64,000 nucleotides of DNA from Pseudomonas gregormendelii (GCF_017114825.1 NZ_JADEVO010000034.1:1-64000), one strand, 5' to 3'. Positions 25,399 to 34,313 are shown, counted from the stretch's first letter. The notes: a model not told the origin generated them from the letters alone. Program-made: numbers and translations.

Positions 25399-27045
25399 AT
25401 GTTTACCCGAAACCTTGTTGCGCGCCGTCCGGGGAGAACGATCGATGGACGCTGCCTGTTGGCGACAGCCATCACGGTGGCCAGTGCCACGGCCAGCGCC
25501 GCGCCGACCGTCGAATTGGGGGAAAACACCACCCTGGATTCGTCGCTGACGGTCAACTACACCGCCTCCATGCGTACCGCCAAGCAGGCCAGTCAATACC
25601 TCACTGACCCGAACAACGACGACGGCACGCGAAATTTCAAGCGCGGCTCATTTATCAATAACCGCCTGAGTCTGTTCGGCGAACTGCAACTCAAACATGA
25701 CAACCTCGGTGCGGTAGTGCGCGGGAGTCAGTTCTATGACGATGTCTACAACCAGAAAAACGCCAACGACTCGGCGCAGACGGTGAACAAGACCGGACAC
25801 AACGACGGCTTCAGTGACGAAACCCGCCGGCTGAGCGGCAGCACCGCGCGGCTGCTCGATGCCTATGTGTATGGCAACTTCGACGTCGGCGAGACCCAGT
25901 ATCTGTCGCTCAAGGCCGGGCGGCACCTGGTGGCATGGGGCGAGAGCCTGTTCTGGGCCAACATCAGCCAGGGGCAGGCCCCGGTGGATGCCACCAAATT
26001 CAATGTGCCGGGTACCGAGGCCAAGGACTCGTACCTGCCGGTTGGGCAGGTGTCCGGGTCGTGGTCGCTGAACGAAGACCTGGCGCTGGTCGGCTATTAC
26101 CAGTACGAATGGGAAAAAACCCAGCTCAACCCTGTGGGCGATTATTTCGGCAGCGACACCTTCGGACCCGGTGCCGAGTTCTATCGTCTGGGCGCTGGGG
26201 TAGTCGACAGCCTGCCAAACGGCCTGGCGGTCGGTTATGCCGGTGAAAAAGACGCCAGAGACAGCGGCCAATGGGGGGTGGGGGTACGCTACCGAATCAC
26301 CGAAAACACCGAAGTGGGGCTGTTCCACTACCGCTATCACGAGCGGGTGGGCTCATTATTCTTCGACTTTACGGGTAACACCCAATACTCATCGCTCAAG
26401 GGCATCGGTCATGATTCCAGCGCACCGACCTATCGCCTGGGTTACTTCGAAGACGTAGAACTGACCGGGATCAGCTTCAGCTCCAAGGTCGGCGACTCGG
26501 TGCAGTACGCCGGTGACCTGAGCTACCGTGATGGCGCCTCGGTCTACCTCAACAACGGTGCGCCGACTACCGGGCAGATCTGGCAAGGCAACCTCAACGC
26601 CTCATACATCCTCGGCCCAAGCATGCTGGCCCAACAGACCACCGTGGTGGGCGAAGTGGTGCATCAACACATCGACGGGGTGGACAGCCTGACCATCACC
26701 GGCGGCGGAGCTGGCGTTGACGGCACCTTTGACCAGTTCGAGTCGCAGACCCAGACCCGTGGCTCGACCCTGCTGGGCGTGGGCGTCTACATGGACTACC
26801 CGTCCATCGCCAACGGCCTGGACCTGAGCACCAAGGTGGTATGGACACAGAACCTCGACGGTAGCGCCTACCAGGGCCTGGGGCGCGAAGAGAAGCGCCT
26901 GACTGTGGGGGGAGACTTCAAGTATCTGGGTAACTTTCAGGTCGGCATGACCTATATCGCCTACTTGAGTTCTCCGGATGTCGCCCAGGGGCGGTTCCTG
27001 GCTGACCGGGATTACCTGTCGTTGAACGCCAAATACACCTTCTGA
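25399..27045 (+). CDS. DUF1302 outer-membrane beta-barrel protein (copy 2)
   Basis: A 548-residue exported protein, paralogous along its length to the one at 6448-8115. The ATG at 25399 has AAAGGAG 6 nt upstream. The signal peptide ends near ATASAAPT, and the protein ends KYTF with a terminal Phe. Shared features include FYDDVY-x2-KN-x-NDS, the AGRH-x4-WGESLF segment and the RDSGQWGVGVRYR strand. Keeping two diverged copies in one regulon suggests different ligands or a two-part conduit. It is followed 72 bp later by an OYE-like gene. Confidence 0.8.
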   Translation: MFTRNLVARRPGRTIDGRCLLATAITVASATASAAPTVELGENTTLDSSLTVNYTASMRTAKQASQYLTDPNNDDGTRNFKRGSFINNRLSLFGELQLKHDNLGAVVRGSQFYDDVYNQKNANDSAQTVNKTGHNDGFSDETRRLSGSTARLLDAYVYGNFDVGETQYLSLKAGRHLVAWGESLFWANISQGQAPVDATKFNVPGTEAKDSYLPVGQVSGSWSLNEDLALVGYYQYEWEKTQLNPVGDYFGSDTFGPGAEFYRLGAGVVDSLPNGLAVGYAGEKDARDSGQWGVGVRYRITENTEVGLFHYRYHERVGSLFFDFTGNTQYSSLKGIGHDSSAPTYRLGYFEDVELTGISFSSKVGDSVQYAGDLSYRDGASVYLNNGAPTTGQIWQGNLNASYILGPSMLAQQTTVVGEVVHQHIDGVDSLTITGGGAGVDGTFDQFESQTQTRGSTLLGVGVYMDYPSIANGLDLSTKVVWTQNLDGSAYQGLGREEKRLTVGGDFKYLGNFQVGMTYIAYLSSPDVAQGRFLADRDYLSLNAKYTF

Positions 27046-27117
27046 AGATTATCGCTGCGTCGCGACGTGGCGATGCAGCGCTTCGTTTTTAGCCTGATAA
27101 AAATAAAGAGGCCTGCC

Positions 27118-28347
27118 ATGAACCCTCGTTCAATCCCATCTGCGTTCAGCCCCGTCAAGATCGGACCGCTGATCCTGAAGAACCGCTTTATCAAGGCCGC
27201 CACCAATGAGGGCATGAGCGCCCAGGGTGTGCCTTCCAAACAACTGGTCAAGCTGCACTCGTCCCTCGCCGCTGGCGGAATCGCCCTGACCACCGTGGCT
27301 TACTGCGCAGTGAGCACTGATGGCCGCACCTTGCCCAACCAGTTGATCCTCGCTCAATCCAGCGTGCCGCACTTCAAGGCCTTGACCGACGCCGTGCACG
27401 AGTCCGGTGGCCTGGCCAGCGCGCAGATCACCCATGGTGGCTGCTTCACCTTTATTCGCGAGCGCTCAACCAAACGTCCGCTTTCAGCCAGCGGAGGCTT
27501 CAACAAGATAGGCCTGATGAGTGGCATGTTTCTCAAGCAGGCGATGAACGAAGCCGATATGCAGCAAGTGGTGCACGATTTCGTCCAAGGCGCGCGGCTG
27601 GCGCGCCAGGCAGGTTTTGACGCAGTGGAAATCCACATGGGTCATGGCTACTTGTTGAGCCAGTTCATTTCGCCGATGTACAACAAGCGCCGCGACCAGT
27701 ACGGCGGCAGTCTGGAAAACCGCCTGCGCTTTCCGCGACGGGTGCTGCGCGCGGTGCTCGATGCGGTCGGCCAGGAGATGGCGGTGATCTGCAAATACAG
27801 CATCACCGAAGGCGTGCGCGCCGGTAACAGTGCCGAAGACGGAGCCCAGATCGCCCGCATGCTGGAGGATGAAGGCGCGCACTTGCTGGTGCTCAGCGCC
27901 GGGATGAACGCGGAATCGATCACCACCATGTTCGGTTCTTCCTTTCCCAAGGAAAACCGCGTGCAGCAGAAAAACAAGATCATCGCCCTGGCCATGGCCA
28001 TTCAGCGCCGTAAAGAGCCGACGGTAGAGTTCCGCGAGCTGTATCTGTTGGAACACGCGCGCAAAGTACGCGCGGCGGTCAAGATGCCCCTGGCTTACCT
28101 GGGCGGAGCCAAGAGCCTGTCGAGCATTGAACAGGTCATGGCCGAGGGCTTTGACCTGGTCGCCATGGGGCGGGTGTTGCTGGCCGAGCAAGACTACGTC
28201 AATAAACTCGCCAGCGGCGTCAGTCGCGATTCGATCTGCACGGCCTGCAACCGCTGCGTGGCAATGATGTACACCCCCGGCGGCACGTCCTGCGTACTGG
28301 GCAAGCCCGGCGACGCCGAGTTGAACCGTCAGCCAGCAGCGGGGTAA
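27118..28347 (+). CDS. OYE-family flavin oxidoreductase with C-terminal cysteine cluster
   Basis: A 409-residue FMN barrel of the NADH:flavin oxidoreductase/2,4-dienoyl-CoA-reductase branch. The ligand-binding pair occurs as HMGHGYL and the FMN phosphate region as GRVLLAEQDY. It ends with a cysteine group, CTACNRC plus a later Cys in GGTSC. That resembles the [4Fe-4S] motif of FadH- and BaiCD-type enzymes, but the protein lacks their C-terminal NAD domain. The ATG at 27118 is preceded by AGAGG. Reduction or oxidation of an unsaturated steroid ketone or enoyl-CoA is plausible; no exact step can be named. Confidence 0.75.
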   Translation: MNPRSIPSAFSPVKIGPLILKNRFIKAATNEGMSAQGVPSKQLVKLHSSLAAGGIALTTVAYCAVSTDGRTLPNQLILAQSSVPHFKALTDAVHESGGLASAQITHGGCFTFIRERSTKRPLSASGGFNKIGLMSGMFLKQAMNEADMQQVVHDFVQGARLARQAGFDAVEIHMGHGYLLSQFISPMYNKRRDQYGGSLENRLRFPRRVLRAVLDAVGQEMAVICKYSITEGVRAGNSAEDGAQIARMLEDEGAHLLVLSAGMNAESITTMFGSSFPKENRVQQKNKIIALAMAIQRRKEPTVEFRELYLLEHARKVRAAVKMPLAYLGGAKSLSSIEQVMAEGFDLVAMGRVLLAEQDYVNKLASGVSRDSICTACNRCVAMMYTPGGTSCVLGKPGDAELNRQPAAG

Positions 28348-28437
28348 CGGATATACGTCAAGGCCCGGCTCCGGGGGAACGAGGCTTGCCGGCGAAGAGA
28401 GATAACGCGGTGCAGCACGTACACCGCGCCGCCCGGA

Positions 28438-29271
28438 TCAGCCGTGTTGCAGGAAGTCGATGCAGCTGCGGTTGAACAATTCCCGGTGTTCCACCTGGAC
28501 CCAATGCCCGCAACGGTTGAGCACGATAAACCGGGCATTGGCCGCACCGTCAATGATGCGCTGGGCACCACTGACAGGGTTGAAGTGATCGTTGGTACCC
28601 CAGAAGCCCAGGATCGGGCATTGGATCTCACCCAGGCGCGCCTGCATGTTCTGAACCATCATGGTGCTGAACAGGTTTTTCGGCTGGGTCGCTGCCACCG
28701 CTACGCGTTCCTGTAGCAGGCTTTCCGGCAGAATCGAATCGTCGAACAGCTGCAGGCGCATCATGCTGCGCATCTCTTCCATTCCGATGGGGCCAGCGCT
28801 GAACAGGCTGACCATGCGTACGATGCCTTCCATCTTGAAGTAGGTCTCGCGTTCTTCGACACCGCCCGGAGCCAGCAGGATCAGGCTCTGTGGCAGTTGC
28901 GGCAGGCGCAGGGCCAGGCCCAGGGCGATCGCGCCCCCCAACGAATTACCCAGCAGCGTGCAACGCCGCACGCCGATGCACTCCAGGAACGCGGCCACGC
29001 AGTCGACGAAAAAATCGAGGTTGTACTGGACGTCCTCGGGCTTGTCCGATCGGCCGAAACCCGGGAGGTCAAGCACGATGTTGCGATAGCCCGCGGCTGC
29101 CAATTGCGGGTAGTTGCCTTTGAAGTTGCTGAAGCCACTGGCGCCCGGTCCGCTGCCGTGCAGCCACAGCACCACGGGGCCTGCTCCCTCATCCAGATAG
29201 TGCAGACACAGGCCGTTTGGCAGGTTTGCGTAATGGCCGACGGGCAGGGGCAAGTCTACGGATTGGTTCAT
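28438..29271 (-). CDS. hsaD: 4,9-DSHA hydrolase (meta-cleavage product hydrolase)
   Basis: A 277-residue alpha/beta hydrolase of the C-C bond hydrolase family. The oxyanion segment is HGSGPGAS (38-45), with nucleophile Ser110 in GNSLGG, Asp228 in GTNDHF and His256 in CGHWVQ. The start at 29271 has GGAG 6 nt upstream; an upstream ATG at 29298 is less likely. It hydrolyses the ring-cleavage product of HsaC to the C/D-ring acid and a C6 dienoate for HsaE. It is transcribed alone, away from the SDR operon at 29547, with back-to-back regulatory dyads between them. Confidence 0.9.
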   Translation of the reverse strand: MNQSVDLPLPVGHYANLPNGLCLHYLDEGAGPVVLWLHGSGPGASGFSNFKGNYPQLAAAGYRNIVLDLPGFGRSDKPEDVQYNLDFFVDCVAAFLECIGVRRCTLLGNSLGGAIALGLALRLPQLPQSLILLAPGGVEERETYFKMEGIVRMVSLFSAGPIGMEEMRSMMRLQLFDDSILPESLLQERVAVAATQPKNLFSTMMVQNMQARLGEIQCPILGFWGTNDHFNPVSGAQRIIDGAANARFIVLNRCGHWVQVEHRELFNRSCIDFLQHG

Positions 29272-29411
29272 GGGGTTCTCCATTGTCTGCGGATTCATGA
29301 CGCGCAGCCATGCCAGGCACTGCAGCCGATTAAATGCAGCGAGTTGAAGGGGGACGCGAAGACTGACGTGGTGCGCGCAATGCTAATGCTGGGGGCTGAC
29401 AGCGCTGCACA

Positions 29412-29429
29412 CATCGTCCGTTCAGACCA
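29412..29429 (-). promoter_or_regulatory. Regulatory dyad, hsaD
   Basis: Reads TGGTCTGAACGGACGATG on the minus strand. It lies 140 bp before the hsaD start and 9 bp from the opposite-facing site at 29439. Confidence 0.72.
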
Positions 29430-29438
29430 CTCAGGCGC

Positions 29439-29456
29439 TAGTCCCATCGGACGATG
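29439..29456 (+). promoter_or_regulatory. Regulatory dyad, SDR-SDR-dehydratase operon
   Basis: Reads TAGTCCCATCGGACGATG, a full match 90 bp before the SDR start at 29547. Confidence 0.78.
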
Positions 29457-29546
29457 TGTGCCCAGGCGCTTACCGCTAATCATGCAGGGGACGGCTCCAT
29501 TGCAAGGGCAGCGGGCCGCAGCGTATTTGCACATTCGGAGATTGCT

Positions 29547-30281
29547 ATGAAGTTACTCAACAAAGTGGCGTTCGTGACCGGTGCCGCCCAGGGCATGGGC
29601 CAGGCCATCGTGCGTGGTTTTGTCGCCGAAGGCGCCAAAGTGGTGGCTGTGGACCTCAATCAGGCGGCCCTGGCCGAGAGCCTGGCGGATCTGGGTGACC
29701 AGGTACTGGCCCTGGCCTGTAACGTCGGTGACGGTGCGTCCGTGGCGGACGCCATGGGCCAGGCGGAGCAGCACTTTGGCGGCCTCGACATCCTGGTCAA
29801 TAACGCCGGCGTGGGCGCGCTGGACAGCTTCCTCGATACCCCGGACGAGAGCTGGGCGCGGGTGATCGGGGTCAACCTGGGTGGAACCTTCCTGTGCTGC
29901 CGTGAAGGCGCCAGGCTGATGGTCAAGGGTGGCCGCAAGGGCGCAATCATCAACCTCTCCAGCACTGCCGCGCTGACCGGTGACGGCCCAAGCCACTACT
30001 GTGCCTCGAAAGCCGGCGTGATGGGCCTGACCCGCTCAATTGCCCGTGAACTGGCAGCCAGTGGCATACGCGTCAACACCCTGGTGCCGGGCCCCACCAA
30101 CACCCCAATGATGGCGGGCATCCCCGATGACTACATGCAGGCGCTGCTGAAAAACGTGCCCTTGGGCCGCATGTGCGAAACCGACGAGATCGCCAGGGTC
30201 GCGGTGTTCCTGGCCAGCGAAGACGCCAGCTTCATGACCGGGCAGAACATCGCCGTCAACGGTGGCATGGCCTTTATCTAA
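29547..30281 (+). CDS. Short-chain dehydrogenase, FabG-like, probable hydroxysteroid dehydrogenase
   Basis: A 244-residue classical SDR with TGAAQGMG at 11-18, NNAGVGA, active-site YCASK, and the ending NGGMAFI. It starts at the ATG at 29547 after a CGGAG. It forms a tight operon with a second SDR (14-bp gap) and a BaiE-like dehydratase. In Comamonas, paired SDRs (SteA and SteB) handle the 12-hydroxyl of cholate; these two could do the same, but that is context only. A 3-hydroxyacyl-CoA dehydrogenase role is the alternative. Confidence 0.7.
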   Translation: MKLLNKVAFVTGAAQGMGQAIVRGFVAEGAKVVAVDLNQAALAESLADLGDQVLALACNVGDGASVADAMGQAEQHFGGLDILVNNAGVGALDSFLDTPDESWARVIGVNLGGTFLCCREGARLMVKGGRKGAIINLSSTAALTGDGPSHYCASKAGVMGLTRSIARELAASGIRVNTLVPGPTNTPMMAGIPDDYMQALLKNVPLGRMCETDEIARVAVFLASEDASFMTGQNIAVNGGMAFI

Positions 30282-30295
30282 TCAGGGAGACACTC

Positions 30296-31069
30296 ATGAG
30301 CAAGCGTTTACAAGGAAAAATCGCCTTTGTTACCGGCGCCGGTTCCGGCATTGGCGAAGCCACCGCGCTGCGATTCGCCGAAGAAGGCGCCACTGTGGTG
30401 TTGTGCGGTCGTCGCATCGAACCGTTGCAAGGTGTGCAGGAGAAAATCCTGGCCCAGGGTGGGCAGGCCGACATCGCCGTGGCCGATGTCAGCAATGAGC
30501 AGGCCTACGTCGACGCGCTTCAAGCGACTGCACAACGGCACGGGCGTCTGGACATTCTGGTCAACAACGCTATGGCTTACACGTGGGGTGGTATCGACAC
30601 AATGACCACCGCAGACTGGCACGCCAACTTTGCGACCACCGTGGACGGCACCTTCTGGGGCACCCGTACCGCGATGCAGTTGATGAAAGAGCAGGGCGGT
30701 GGTTCGATCGTCAATATCGCGTCTATCTGCGGCCTGTTCGGCACCGCCTGGATGGCCGGCTACTCCGCGGCCAAGGCGGCGGTCATCAACTTCAGCCGTG
30801 CGGCGGCCAGCGAAGGCGCACCGCACAACATTCGCTGCAACGTGATCATCCCGGGCGTGGTCGATACCCCGGCCACAGCCGGCATGCTGGGTGACGCAAA
30901 GACCCGTACCAACACTGAAAAAGTGATCCCGATGAAACGGGTCGGCCTGCCGGTGGAGCTGGCCAACGCGATTCTGTTTCTGGCCAGCGACGAGGCTTCG
31001 TACGTCACCGGCGCCAGCCTGGCGGTCGACGGCGGGCGCGGTTCGGACCTGTACACGGTGCTCGACTGA
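30296..31069 (+). CDS. Short-chain dehydrogenase, probable hydroxysteroid dehydrogenase
   Basis: A 257-residue SDR with TGAGSGIG at 13-20, catalytic YSAAK, and the ending DGGRGSDLYTVLD. The NNA motif is followed by an aromatic-rich stretch, MAYTWGG, where many steroid SDRs carry their substrate loop. The stop overlaps the start of the dehydratase gene (ATGA), so the two are coupled. It differs clearly from the SDR just upstream, so the pair is not a recent duplication. The oxidised or reduced position is unknown. Confidence 0.7.
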   Translation: MSKRLQGKIAFVTGAGSGIGEATALRFAEEGATVVLCGRRIEPLQGVQEKILAQGGQADIAVADVSNEQAYVDALQATAQRHGRLDILVNNAMAYTWGGIDTMTTADWHANFATTVDGTFWGTRTAMQLMKEQGGGSIVNIASICGLFGTAWMAGYSAAKAAVINFSRAAASEGAPHNIRCNVIIPGVVDTPATAGMLGDAKTRTNTEKVIPMKRVGLPVELANAILFLASDEASYVTGASLAVDGGRGSDLYTVLD

Positions 31070-31704
31070 TGAGCCAGGACTCGAGCGCATTGCTTGCGCG
31101 CATCGATCGACTGGAGTCGCTGGACGCGATTCGCCAACTGGCCGGCAAATATGCCCTGGCGCTGGACATGCGTGATATGGATGCCATGGCCAACTGCTTC
31201 GCCCCGGACGTGCGCGTGGGGCGCGACAAGAGCGGCCGGGCGCACCTGAAGGTGTGGCTGGACGAAACCATGCGCAAGCAATTTCACGGCACTTCACATC
31301 ACTTGGGCCAACACATCATTGAGTTCAGCGATGCCGATCACGCCACCGGCGTGGTGTATTCGAAGAACGAACATGAGACCGGTCCCGAGTGGGTCATCAT
31401 GCAGATGCTGTACTGGGACGACTATGAGCGAATCGACGGGCGCTGGTGTTTCCGTCGCCGCTTGCCATGCTACTGGTATGCGACCGACCTGAACAAACCA
31501 CCCATCGGCGGTTTGAAAATGCGCTGGCCCGGGCGCGAACCGTACGCCGGCTCCTTCCACGAACTTTTCCCTTCCTGGGAGGATTTCTGGACACAGCGCC
31601 CGGACAAGGACGCCTTGCCGCAGATCGCCGAGCCGGCACCGCTGGAAGGCTTTCTCAAAGCGCTGCGTCGCGGGGCCGATGACCCCAGGATTCGTGTGCG
31701 CTGA
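31069..31704 (+). CDS. SnoaL-like protein resembling bile-acid 7alpha-dehydratase (BaiE/Hsh2 type)
   Basis: A 211-residue protein of the SnoaL/NTF2-like fold. The N-terminal block LDAIRQLAGKYALALD aligns with BaiE, placing Tyr28 and Asp33 at the same five-residue spacing as BaiE Tyr30 and Asp35. His78 in SHHLGQ falls near BaiE His83. These are the BaiE catalytic residues. The C-terminus is about 45 residues longer than BaiE. The gene is coupled to the preceding SDR (ATGA overlap). Removal of a steroid hydroxyl as water is the favoured role. Isomerase or ring-hydroxylating small-subunit relatives are the alternatives, though no large subunit lies nearby. Confidence 0.65.
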   Translation: MSQDSSALLARIDRLESLDAIRQLAGKYALALDMRDMDAMANCFAPDVRVGRDKSGRAHLKVWLDETMRKQFHGTSHHLGQHIIEFSDADHATGVVYSKNEHETGPEWVIMQMLYWDDYERIDGRWCFRRRLPCYWYATDLNKPPIGGLKMRWPGREPYAGSFHELFPSWEDFWTQRPDKDALPQIAEPAPLEGFLKALRRGADDPRIRVR

Positions 31705-31748
31705 AGGGCCGATCGTTCCCACGCAGGGAGCGTTACCAGTGAAATCAG

Positions 31749-31770
31749 AAGGGGGAGCTTGCTCCCCCTT
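31749..31770. terminator. Hairpin between convergent genes
   Basis: A perfect 10-bp stem (AAGGGGGAGC / GCTCCCCCTT) with a two-base centre lies between the dehydratase and the minus-strand ACAD pair. It probably ends transcription from both sides, although the T-runs are short. Confidence 0.6.
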
Positions 31771-31817
31771 GCTGTGTCTGCATCTCACGTAAGCATCAAT
31801 CTTTTCAGGCGCTGTTG

Positions 31818-33011
31818 TTAATGAGGGCCTCGTGGTTCACGTGGCATGCCCAATGCCCGTTCGGCAATCACGTTGCGCTGAATCTCATTGCTGCCGCCAT
31901 AGATGGTGTCGGAGCGGGTAAACAGGAACAGCGACTGCAGGCGACTGAGCTGGTAAGGCGCGCCGTCGAGGATTTCCCCGTCATCGCCCAGTACGTCCAT
32001 CGCCAGTTTGCCCAGGTCGCTGTGCCAGGTGGACCAGGCCAGTTTGTAGATCATCGCTTCGCGACTGAGGCTACCGTCTTGAGGGCCTGAGAGCATGCGC
32101 AAAGAGTTGTAGCGCAATACCTTGAGCCCGCTCCAGGCCTGGGCGATGCGCTGGCGCAGCAGCGGGTCGCGTGCGGCGCCGTTGGCGCGGGCGATGCGGA
32201 TGATCTCATCGAGTTCGTTGTGAAACTGCATCTGCTGACCCAGGGTGGATACGCCGCGCTCAAAACCCAGGAGCGCCATGGCGATCTTCCAGCCATCGCC
32301 TGGTTGTCCGATCAGGTTATCGGCATTCGTGATGGCCTGGTCGAAGAACACCTCGTTGAATTCACTGGTGCCGGTCAGTTGCTGGATCGGTTGTACGCGG
32401 ATGCTGTCCTGGGCCATCGGCACCAACAGGAATGACAAGCCGTGATGCCCTTGGCTGCTAGCCTCGGTGCGCGCCAGCACGAAACACCAATCGGCTTCGT
32501 GGGCCAGGGAGGTCCAGACCTTCTGCCCGCTGATCAGCCAGTGTTCACCCGTGGCATCCAGTTTCGCCCGGGTCTGTACGTTGGCAAGGTCCGAACCGGC
32601 TCCGGGTTCCGAATAGCCCTGGCACCAGAATTGGCGGCCCTCGAGGATCCCGGGCAGCAAGCGCTTTTGCTGCGCCGGGGTACCGAAGGCGGCGAGTGTC
32701 GGGCCGACCAGGCCTTCGCCGATATGCCCCATGCGCCCGGGGCCACCGGCGCGGGCATACTCCTCATGGAAGATCACCTGCTGGCTGATGGAAAGTCCTC
32801 GTCCGCCGTGCTCCCTGGCCCAGCCGACGCCGATCCAGGCACCTGCGGCAAGCCGGCGCTCCCAGGCCTTGCGCTCCTCAGGAAAGCTGTGTTCATCCCC
32901 CGGACCGCCGCGAAAGCGCAGTGGGGCAAATTCCCCGCTCAGGTGCTCGGCCAGCCACCGGGAAACTTCTTCACGGAACATTTCGTCTGCACGACTGAAT
33001 CCGATTCTCAT
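31818..33011 (-). CDS. Acyl-CoA dehydrogenase, alpha-type subunit
   Basis: A 397-residue ACAD with the FAD-binding segment WCQGYSEPGAGSDLA and a C-terminal IYGGSNEIQRN motif of the FAD-binding kind. Its start overlaps the stop of the ACAD at 33008-34180 by 4 bp. Steroid ACADs form alpha2beta2 heterotetramers from adjacent genes (FadE28/29-type; Scd1AB in cholate degraders), and this pair has that form. A side-chain or ring-C/D acyl-CoA is the likely substrate; which one cannot be read from sequence. Confidence 0.8.
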   Translation of the reverse strand: MRIGFSRADEMFREEVSRWLAEHLSGEFAPLRFRGGPGDEHSFPEERKAWERRLAAGAWIGVGWAREHGGRGLSISQQVIFHEEYARAGGPGRMGHIGEGLVGPTLAAFGTPAQQKRLLPGILEGRQFWCQGYSEPGAGSDLANVQTRAKLDATGEHWLISGQKVWTSLAHEADWCFVLARTEASSQGHHGLSFLLVPMAQDSIRVQPIQQLTGTSEFNEVFFDQAITNADNLIGQPGDGWKIAMALLGFERGVSTLGQQMQFHNELDEIIRIARANGAARDPLLRQRIAQAWSGLKVLRYNSLRMLSGPQDGSLSREAMIYKLAWSTWHSDLGKLAMDVLGDDGEILDGAPYQLSRLQSLFLFTRSDTIYGGSNEIQRNVIAERALGMPREPRGPH

Positions 33012-34180
33012 GGTTGTTCTCCCAACAGGTGCTTGGCCAGGCGCTCGCGGTGCAACGCCGGGCTGCCTAGCAGGTGCTCGCTGGCGCGGGCTCGTTTGAA
33101 ATACAGGTGTGGGTCGTATTCCCAGGTGAACCCGACGCCGCCATGCAGCTGGATCGACTCGGCGGCGCAGTTGAAAAACGCCTCGCTGGCATGGATTTTT
33201 GCCGTGGCGGCGGCCTGCTCAAGCTCCTGGGCCACGGCGGCATCGCCTTGGGGGGCCAGGCATTCCTGGGCCACGCAGGCGGCATAGTAGGCTGCCGACC
33301 GGGCGCACTCGACTTGCAGCATCATGTCGGCACAGCGGTGCTTGATTGCCTGAAAGCTGGCGATAGTGCGCTTGAATTGCCGGCGTTCAGCAATGTAGGC
33401 CAGGGTCAGGTCCAGGGCCTGCTGCGCGCCCCCGGTTTGTTCGGCGGCAAGGCCGGCAGTGGCAATCAGCAGGGTGCTACGCAGCACCGCCCAGCCTTGG
33501 TCTGGACCGCACAGTTGTTGTGACTCGCTGACCTGCACTTCATGCAGTTCAATGCGGGCAAGGCGACGGGTCTGGTCCAGGGTTGCCAGGGGGGTACGTA
33601 CGACGCCAGGCGTATTGCCAGGCAAGACGAACAGGCTGATGCCTCGTTCGCCCTGAGTGCCTGGGGCGCGAGCGGCGACGATCAGCAGGTCGGCGCAGGC
33701 GCCGTCGATGACCTGTGCGTAGTGGCCGTCAAGGGTCCAACCTCCAGGGCGCGTTGCGGCCACGGCTTGCACACTGCCAGGCTCCAGTCCCGGAAGGCTG
33801 GCGAAGGCCAGGGTGGCACGTGTTTCACCGGCGGCAATCGCCCCCAGCCAGTGCTCCTTTACGGGTTCGTTGTGCCCCAGCAGCAGTGCCGGGGTGGCCA
33901 GGCAGGCAGTGGCGAACAGCGGCGAACCCAGCAGATAGCGACCGCTTTGTTCCAGCAGAATGGCCAGCTCTACAAAGCCCAGGCCCATACCGCCAAAGCG
34001 TTCCGGCACCATCAGCGCCGGCCAGTACAGTTCCTGGCCGATCCGTTGCCAGACCTCGGGATCATGAGCGTCAGGCCGGTTCATGGCGGCGCGCACGGCA
34101 TGCGAGTCGCTGGCCTGGGCGAGGAAACGCTCGGCGCTATCGCGAATCATCAGGTGTTCTTCGGTAAAAGCGAACTCCAT
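33008..34180 (-). CDS. Acyl-CoA dehydrogenase, beta-type subunit
   Basis: A 390-residue ACAD-family protein. It keeps the C-terminal QLHGGVGFTWEYDPHLYFKR block but ends without the NEIQRN motif of its partner. That is the expected contrast within heteromeric steroid ACADs. It is the first gene of a two-gene minus-strand operon and overlaps the next by 4 bp. A degenerate dyad lies about 60 bp upstream, at the spacing seen for other operons. Confidence 0.8.
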   Translation of the reverse strand: MEFAFTEEHLMIRDSAERFLAQASDSHAVRAAMNRPDAHDPEVWQRIGQELYWPALMVPERFGGMGLGFVELAILLEQSGRYLLGSPLFATACLATPALLLGHNEPVKEHWLGAIAAGETRATLAFASLPGLEPGSVQAVAATRPGGWTLDGHYAQVIDGACADLLIVAARAPGTQGERGISLFVLPGNTPGVVRTPLATLDQTRRLARIELHEVQVSESQQLCGPDQGWAVLRSTLLIATAGLAAEQTGGAQQALDLTLAYIAERRQFKRTIASFQAIKHRCADMMLQVECARSAAYYAACVAQECLAPQGDAAVAQELEQAAATAKIHASEAFFNCAAESIQLHGGVGFTWEYDPHLYFKRARASEHLLGSPALHRERLAKHLLGEQP

Positions 34181-34239
34181 GGGGCGGTCTCTGCAATGCG
34201 AATGGATGCGCGAGTCTGTGGCGTTGAGGGAGGTGTTCG

Positions 34240-34257
34240 AATCACTAAAACGGACTA
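34240..34257 (-). promoter_or_regulatory. Possible half-site, ACAD operon
   Basis: On the minus strand it begins with a perfect TAGTC followed by CGTTTT, but the second half is poor. It lies 60 bp before the ACAD start, the preferred spacing. Confidence 0.35.
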
Positions 34258-34295
34258 GTACTGACCCGCTGCGCGTCGTTGTGCCGAGCTCTGCT

Positions 34296-34313
34296 TAGTC
34301 TCAACGGACGATG
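34296..34313 (+). promoter_or_regulatory. Regulatory dyad, hsaC-ipd operon
   Basis: Reads TAGTCTCAACGGACGATG, a full match 66 bp before the hsaC start. Confidence 0.78.

Noticed and set aside
31069..31704. SnoaL-like protein as the small subunit of a ring-hydroxylating dioxygenase
   Set aside because: No large subunit lies nearby, and the Tyr-Asp-His spacing fits BaiE better.
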